A stretch of DNA of 64,000 bases from Zerene cesonia (taxonomy: Eukaryota; Arthropoda; Insecta; Lepidoptera; Pieridae): positions 2,418,001 to 2,482,000 of the forward strand of contig NC_052109.1 in NCBI RefSeq assembly GCF_012273895.1, given 5' to 3'. Numbering within the stretch: position 1 is the stretch's first letter; every line of letters begins with the position of its first letter. The notes under the pieces were generated by a model that was not told the origin of the DNA, made no database searches, and saw only the letters and a list, made by a program, of their open reading frames with translations. Below, in pieces: positions 57,138 to 64,000 of the stretch. The position numbers were made by a program, and so were the translations under genes.

Positions 57138-60100
57138 ATATTCCTTTAGGGTGCCTGACTGTTGCCTGACCAGGTGGCAAGACAGATGCGGTGACTTACT
57201 GTGAGCGCGTGTACAACAAAATTAATATTATTGTTTGAATGCACTTCTCTGGGGTCGAGGTGCATGGTAACAATCTTGTGCTTTGAACTGAATTATTCTT
57301 AATGTTACGTGATTTGTTAATAAAATATTGTGTAGAAATTCATAAAGGTATAATTATTACCATCGAATTATCTGAGTCCTGATAGAGATTTTATTATAGT
57401 TATTGCGAAACGCTCGGAGATTATATTAAATTGATTTATGTTATTAAACTTATAAATTTGATGAGCGTATAAATTGCTATGTGAAACTGTTGTAACCATA
57501 ATTAATTTGAAGTAACGCTTGGTCATTAGAAATTATGTCTCAAATCCAATTGCAAAACTTAATAGGTCTATTCCACCACATTAGAATAGCCAAAATTATA
57601 TTTTATTATATGCGTTAAATAAACCATTAAATGATTACGTTTAAATTTTAATAGCTCTGGAGTGTTTCAATTTTAAAACTATGCATTACATATCGATTTT
57701 AATGATTTATAACTACTTTGAAAAAAATTGTTCCTTGGCAGATTATAAATGTATCGAAACGTAAGCGCCACAGAGTCATAATACTCATAACCGATTAACC
57801 ATAGCATGCATCTTTAGAAAAAAAAATAATCGGCAGAAGCTTTGACGAGGGCGCCGCAGTCGCGTGGCTCGCCAGGTGCGGCGTCCCCTACCCTGTCATC
57901 TCTTTATAATAATACTTATTATTACAACTCCTTATTATTTCTTGTTTTAATTGTGCACCCGACTTGCCTTTTACTCCTTTTGTTCGCGTTTAATGGTGTT
58001 TATTGTTTTGCGTTTTTTTAAATGCGTGCGCGTGCCGGCTGCATCTGTAAGATTTTCAAAGGCAATTTAAAAAATTTTGCAGTTCCATTTTTGTTTTTTA
58101 ATGGGGGCAAGAAAACGAAAAATGTGGAAGTTAATTCTCATTGTTCTCGTGATTTTCGTGGATCTTTTCAGTGCGACTCGTTATTTTTGGGGTCGTAATT
58201 AAATTCATTAGAGGGCCCCGAAATGACCTATTACAGGATTTGAGACGCGATCTTTTGAAACGATACAATTTGAACAATGCAATTAGAACACCTCGTAATA
58301 ATTGGTTTAAGAGTAAGTAGGCAAGTGTTTGGCTGTAGGAAAATCCTTCGATCTATTTTTATTGCACGTGACTATTAGTATAAATCATCTTAAGTTAATA
58401 AGTAATTAAGTTATTCGTAAGTAATTGCATTTGATTCATATTAATTGATAAAGCTTTTTGCAACATTTGTAATATATTGTTGATTTTCGTTTGGACACTT
58501 AAATAAATTTAATATATGATTGATTGTTTTAGAGGCTTGTAAGAACATTTATACTCGCATGAGTAAACATAATATAACTATGTCACTACTCTAAGTTTAG
58601 TTAAAAGTTAATAAGTAGTTTAATACCGGTATCACACAAATGTAGTTTTAAAATTCCTCTAGTGTATTTATTACACTTATCGTAACGACTTGTCTATAAA
58701 ACCTATTATTATGCAGCATCGGTTTTACATTTATATACAAAATTTCAAGATTAGTAAAATGGCAACACTAAGTTAGATTAGGGAAATGCCGATGTAACCG
58801 CGCCAACACATGACAAGTCGCAAGAAAACCACAAAGAGTAATTAAACTTACCCTGTTCAAGATCCCTCGTACTTTAATTTAAGACAAACTTCGATAATTA
58901 ATCAATTATTGGTGAGTTAAGTTTATTAGATAGATGATACATAGTTCTTAGGATTCATATGTTTATGAGAAGATATGTCGCCGTCCGAACAAAAAGATGG
59001 AATATTTTTTTATCAACTAATTAGGCAGGTAAAAAAATCTCCTGAAACTCGGTAGGACAATGTTGACTACAATTTACAGTTACTACAGAAATTTTAACGT
59101 AATTCTATCAAATTAACCTTATTTACGTTGTTGAATTGAACTTAACTTAAAAAACATGGAATAGTAAGAAATTTACAAGTAGGTAACTGTTATAAATTGG
59201 TAAATTTCTTTTTTCAACTCGCTTGAAAATTACACTCTTCACATGTACTAAATTTCTCTCGTTAAATAACATACAGTGAGTGACATGAAAGTTCTGAAAG
59301 TTTAACGATAAAACTTTGCAAAAATAAACTTACAACATAAGTAACTAAAACTCTACTTAACATACTTGTGCACTACGTAGTTTATATTGGATTCTTATAA
59401 ATGTGAATGTTGCAAGCTCAAAAAGTTGGCCGAATGAAACAAGCCTGAGGAATGAAGCGTTTTTATTTATTTTTTCGTCAATTATACACTTGAAAGTATA
59501 GTTTTCGTATAGTCTCCGATACGTGGGATGTTTTTTATTTAAGTACCATTTTTTGTCAATTTCAATAGATACTTTAATGTAAATCAGAACTCAAATACTC
59601 GACAACAAATGTAACGCAGTATTCAAATAAAACCAATTGATCCGATGAATTCGCGATGCTATAAAATTTTCACAAAGGGAAACAAAAGGTTAGTCCTTAA
59701 AATACGTAAAAATACCACTATGAAAAAGATTTGATTGTCGAAAATAGAGAAACGCAACGAAATAAACTAAACAACAAATGTTCGTAGGGTTGTCAAACAT
59801 TCGGTTGGAACTTTTTCAATTCGGGCCAAAGTTTGCGCGCCGAATTTAGCCGTTCGAATGTGTAACTCATTTTGTAACTTTTGCGATGCTAGCCAAATTA
59901 TTTCTATTTTTATGCATGTAGTTTACCTTTCATTGATTATGTTTAATGGTCCTGCAAGCGCGCGGTTTAAGATATATCCAACATGTTATGAAACGAATTC
60001 ACATTTATGAATGCGCCTATAATCTGTGCAATTAAGTACGCTCTTCGGGCAAAAGAGGGTTTTGACAAGGCTTTGTACGAGTTAAATATTTGAGACTATT

Positions 60101-60170
60101 TTTTTGATTAAGAATTCCACAATACCTTTTGAATATTAATATGATTAAAGGGGGTTTTTTATATCTGATA
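57138..60170. other. Non-coding region
   Basis: AT-rich except for a sharp GC-rich block at about 57838-57900 containing CCAGGTGCGG. The right end of the Tc3-like element was not recognised here. Confidence 0.45.
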
Positions 60171-60310
60171 TCCTATTATATATACTAATATTATAAATGC
60201 GAAAGTGAGTTTGCTTTATACCTGTCTTTCAGGATGTAACGGAGTGATTTCATGGTATGATTCTTATGTCTGGAGACAAAAGACTAGAGGCTGATATAAA
60301 TTTTACCTCA
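60171..60310 (+). mobile_element. Helitron-like repeat, 5' part only
   Basis: A|TCCTATTATATATACTAATA, then TTATAAATGCGAAAGTGAGT and CTGGAGACAAAAGACTAGAG. No CTAG end was found. Confidence 0.45.
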
Positions 60311-61082
60311 ATGAAATCTCGATGGAAATTTATTTATAATGAAATTTATTTCGTTTATCAAACAAGTAAAGCCACGGATAGCTATTTACTACAATATATT
60401 AAATAAAAAATAGCAATGTATTCGTATATTTATCACTATCCTGTATAGACTATAGACTCAGAAACGTTTAAATTGCTTTTGACCAGACTTTCACTAGAAG
60501 TAAGCTGAATAGAATTGATATACTAAAAGCATTGCAAAGTCGCTGACATTATACTCGTGTATAAACATATAAATTATTATTACTCCATTTCACAAATGAC
60601 CATAAATGTAAATTTATCAGTAATAAACAGCCCTAAATTGATAAAGTATTAAAAATCACGGTTCATTGGCCTTTAGAGTGCCTCCTGTGCCCGCAATGTG
60701 TTCCTGTTTGTCGTATCAACATTATTGAAAGTTTCGAAATTCGACACCGATCTCCCTTCATGTTTCTTAAAGGGTGGACTGATCTTTGGAATAAAAAGAA
60801 CATCTTAATATTTGAATTGGTTAATACTTTTTTTTTATAATATATATATGTATATATCACTTATTCTGTGGTCTATATAATAATAATATATAATTTTTAG
60901 AGTTTATTGCATTTTCTTTATAAATTAAGTCATTTATTTGAAAAATCATATTACCAAGTTTTTAAAGGACAGGTTAACAATAACTACAAATGTACGTATC
61001 ACTTAAAAAATTAAAATATCATGAATGAAACGAGTTACAATTGTTTTATTACTACACAAAATAATCCTTAGTGTTACTAATT

Positions 61083-61142
61083 TATGAAGCTGAAGAATTT
61101 GTTTGTTAACTTGAACGCGCTTATCTCATGAAAGCACATAAA
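61083..61142 (+). repeat. Interspersed repeat fragment (GAACGCGCTTATCTCA)
   Basis: TATGAAGCTGAAGAATTTGT then TTGAACGCGCTTATCTCATG. Same family as 733-800. Confidence 0.5.
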
Positions 61143-61942
61143 GATAAATAACAAAAATGCGAAAGTATATTCTATCCGTCCCTGTCACGCTTAAACCGCT
61201 GAACCAATTTGTACAGAGATAGTTTGAGACAAGAGAAAGGACAAAACATAGAGCTTGCATATTTTTTACTATGAGCAACCGAGAATCGTAAGCTGTACTT
61301 GCTTACTACTTCTTAATAAGCATATTCTTCTAAAACATAACATTTGAAACTAAATTAAGTACAACATATGTTTCCGATCAATTGATCCATAAATCCAACG
61401 AATGATTGATGCTACACACATATAATCCGTGCCAAAAGATGCAAACACAAATGCTCCAAAAGGTGTTCCGATGTGCGCACGCGCATCCAACATGTGCTCT
61501 CAAACATTCGTCTCGTCCGCAAAAAATGATGATCCAAGGTGTTCTGTGACTTTGCGAACCTTAATAGCAGCTTTTTGTTGGTTTTTTTGGAGTTGTTTTT
61601 ATTTGTTTTGGACCAAGTATCGGAAGTTAATTTTAACCCTTCATTGGAATCAGTTTGGATGACATATGTCATTATGTCAATATTTGACAAGTTGCTGATG
61701 AGAGTTAAACGCAAAATTGTACAACGGTCAGTTTGTTTATAGCAGCGTTCATAATATTGGAATAATATACTTAATGTAAGAATTTTTAAGGAAGTCTGTA
61801 ATATTGTATTTCATAATTTGTGATATATATTAAGTATCTGCCTTTTCTCAAACTCCGTAAAATCGACATAAAAATGTATTAGTCACTGTAAATCTGTCCA
61901 TCTAACTTAACCATAAAAAGTTATATTCGTATTACATCTAAG

Positions 61943-62105
61943 CTAATAATATAAAGCTAAAGAGTTTGTTTGAACGCGCTTATCTTAGGAACTAGAGGAT
62001 CGAAAACAAAAATTCTTCCCAATTTAAGTAACGCACGGTATCCCTGATTGCTATAGGGATATGTACCGGGCCTAGCCGGGTACGGCTATTGTAGCATAAA
62101 ACAGA
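61943..62105 (+). repeat. Interspersed repeat (GAACGCGCTTATCTTAGGAAC), longest copy
   Basis: ATATAAAGCTAAAGAGTTTG, GAACGCGCTTATCTTAGGAA, then ATCCCTGATTGCTATAGGGA and CCGGGCCTAGCCGGGTACGG. It retains more of the family's 3' half. Confidence 0.55.
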
Positions 62106-64000
62106 AAATATTTAAAGAGTCATTGATATATTATTTGGCTCCACCATCACGCCGTGTAACTCCGCGTTCTATCAACAAGCAATCGAACAACAAAGCTAAT
62201 AAATATAATTAAAAATCATAACCCTCCCCGGCACACTATTAAGAAGCACATGCCACGCTCGCCCAAGCAGAAAAGACCACTCCAGGATTAAGGTGCGCAC
62301 GCTGTATGCAACGAGAAGCCGATTCAAGTACTTCCAATGAATTGCTAAGAACATACGTCAAGAGACTCGTTAATGTAATATTTTAACTGCAAAAGGGATA
62401 CGGATTAATGTGTGCGTCATTAAGAGCTTTTTATCTTTTATTTTGTGAAAATACTGCGCGGAATTCTAGTTTATTCGTAGTTAGTATTGGTTTGTTTGGT
62501 TTTGGTGGTGTGTTTCGTGTTGCATTATAAGCAGTATTATTGCATTATAATCGTAATAAAATATTGAAAAGTAGTATATGTTTATCACGAATTCCGTTAC
62601 AATAGTAGATAGACATTCAAACGCTTTGTATCTTACCTAGATTAAATACCACAATTCGAGTATAACCTTGATATAAATAGATAATCATTTCAACTACTGC
62701 ATTTCACTATTGAATTGATGAACTACAATAATCAATAGCTCTTAATGAGTATTATGGATTTATGATTTATTTTATAAATAAACACACAAAATAATTTCTA
62801 AAATACTCCAAAACACACTATCACATATTTTTCGCGACAAACTGGCGTTCAACTTCCAATCGTCGCTAACACAAATAAATTCATATTTCCCGCTCCGCCT
62901 ATCGCGTCACCCAGCTATAAGCTCATACCGTGACGATGTTTATACGTCTTAAAGAGGGTTAAGACGTTGGGGCGAAAGCGTTTATCGTGTTTACATGTAA
63001 ATTGTTTTGTTAACATGCTGTTTAGGTGATGTTTTTCACACGCAATGAACTGCTGCGGTTTTTATTTGTGGTTTTAAACAGTGGGTAATGAAGAAAGTGA
63101 TGGCTTGTGATAGTGAATTATAAATAGGTGATAGTTTATGTTTTTTAGTTTTGAGATATAAATGTTTTCGTATATTTAATTATATTTTAGTTATGAATAG
63201 TCTACGTGTTTCTAAGCTATAATTCAAATATACCTATGAGTCTATACATTATCACATAAACGACACTAAATAAGTAAAATCAATGGCATAAAAAACGTAT
63301 TTGCGTCTTTTGTCTTTTGTTTTAAATAAATGAAATAACTATATAATTGTTGTCAGCCCTATCGTGGCGTTTATCTTAAATGACCCTCAAGAAAACTCTC
63401 TTGGGGTTACCTCTCAAGTGCCTCTTAGTACTTTCTCACCCTTAAATTGCGTCTTCAGAAGCGAGTAAGGAGTTTGTTTAAGAAAATCCCACGACGTGAA
63501 ATGTGAAAGAGTAAAATTTTATAACATGGATAAATTTTTTTATGCTTTTTCTTAAACATCATGTGTTTATTTTCATATGATAAAACCTATTCAAGTTTTC
63601 TGAGTAAGAAAGGTTATTTATTCTATATCTTATATGAGATACATTTATAGAGAAAGTCCATATAAATAAGTTTCATAGATAGAAGAGGTTGTTGATGGCA
63701 ATTATATGATTGCATGATTAATCGAAAATATCCGGTGAAAGTGCTGGTAATAAAGGGTTTAACCCTCCTTTTGTTTATACAACTTTCTCTTTTTGTACTA
63801 TACCGATATTGGAATTCAAAATATTTGATCAGTAAAATTGAATAGCGGAGCAGGTATTTTATCCACATAAATTAAAAAATTGTTGATATTTCCCGGACAA
63901 TAAAAACCATTGTTAGTTTGATGTACGATTGTTCAATTTTATCAAATAATACTAACATTGCCTCAAGAAGGAATTATATATTAATTATTTCCTTATTCAG
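62106..64000. other. Non-coding region to the window end
   Basis: AT-rich with islands at about 62230-62330, 62880-63000 and 63355-63470. A perfect 8-bp inverted repeat CGTCTTAA/TTAAGACG with a 6-base loop lies at 62945-62966. No exon recognised. Confidence 0.45.

Noticed and set aside
56074..57180. Open frames on both strands across the third 1000-N gap
   Set aside because: Almost entirely N. The real ends do not resemble coding sequence except the Tc3-like pseudogene, which is in other frames.
57838..57900. GC-rich block with a short open + strand frame
   Set aside because: About 25 codons only, no splice sites of quality and no recognised family. Kept as a possible regulatory island.
61412..61742. 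Overlapping open frames on both strands (67-100 codons)
   Set aside because: The translations disagree in character, lack splice context and match no family I recognise.
1..64000. CRISPR arrays, bacterial operons, rRNA genes or viral genes
   Set aside because: No repeat-spacer pattern, no dense ORFs and no rRNA-like or viral coding segments. The window is eukaryotic nuclear DNA.

Overview
The window looks like an AT-rich, gene-poor stretch of a lepidopteran nuclear genome. This rests on one silk structural gene with a fibroin-heavy-chain-like C-terminus and on dense populations of repeats typical of moths and butterflies: Lep1-type Helitron-like elements, tRNA-derived SINEs, MITEs and a decayed Tc1/Tc3-like transposon. 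The species cannot be named. A butterfly is possible, but that is inference only.

Layout. 1-21.7 kb is non-coding. It holds scattered GC-richer islands that look like conserved regulatory DNA, plus Helitron-like insertions. 21.7-25.1 kb carries the only confident protein gene, a + strand silk gene. It is built from a 159-bp (53-residue) repeat and interrupted by four N-gaps: two 1000-N placeholders and two short ones. Its 5' end is missing. Its 3' end, stop codon and poly(A) signal are present. 25.3-31.4 kb is repeat-rich: a SINE with perfect 13-bp target duplications, several Helitron-like copies, a MITE-like inverted repeat, and one convincing but unidentified minus-strand terminal exon at 27278-27384. 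32.5-32.7 kb has a TATA box followed closely by a short signal-peptide-like first exon and a consensus splice donor. 33-42 kb holds SINEs, hairpin elements and Helitron-like pieces. 42.3-46.6 kb contains two CpG-rich blocks with strong + strand splice donors (43014/43015 and 46566/46567), followed by an exon-sized segment at 50938-50990. This suggests the 5' non-coding exons of a + strand gene whose body lies beyond the window. 54.9-57.1 kb carries a Helitron-like element and a broken Tc3-like transposase gene that runs into a 1000-N gap. 57-64 kb is non-coding with a few repeat fragments.

How it fits together. The silk gene should encode a secreted fibre protein. It alternates Gly/Leu/Tyr/Asn/Gln-rich blocks, Ala/Ser runs and a short hydrophobic-plus-Asn linker, with a non-repetitive spacer and a Cys-containing basic tail. 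The surrounding desert reads as regulatory and intronic DNA colonised by non-autonomous transposons. The best internal evidence on transposition is a Helitron-like insertion sitting in one copy of a local duplication: the other copy preserves the empty target site. All exon calls outside the silk gene are sequence-signal inferences without homology or RNA support.
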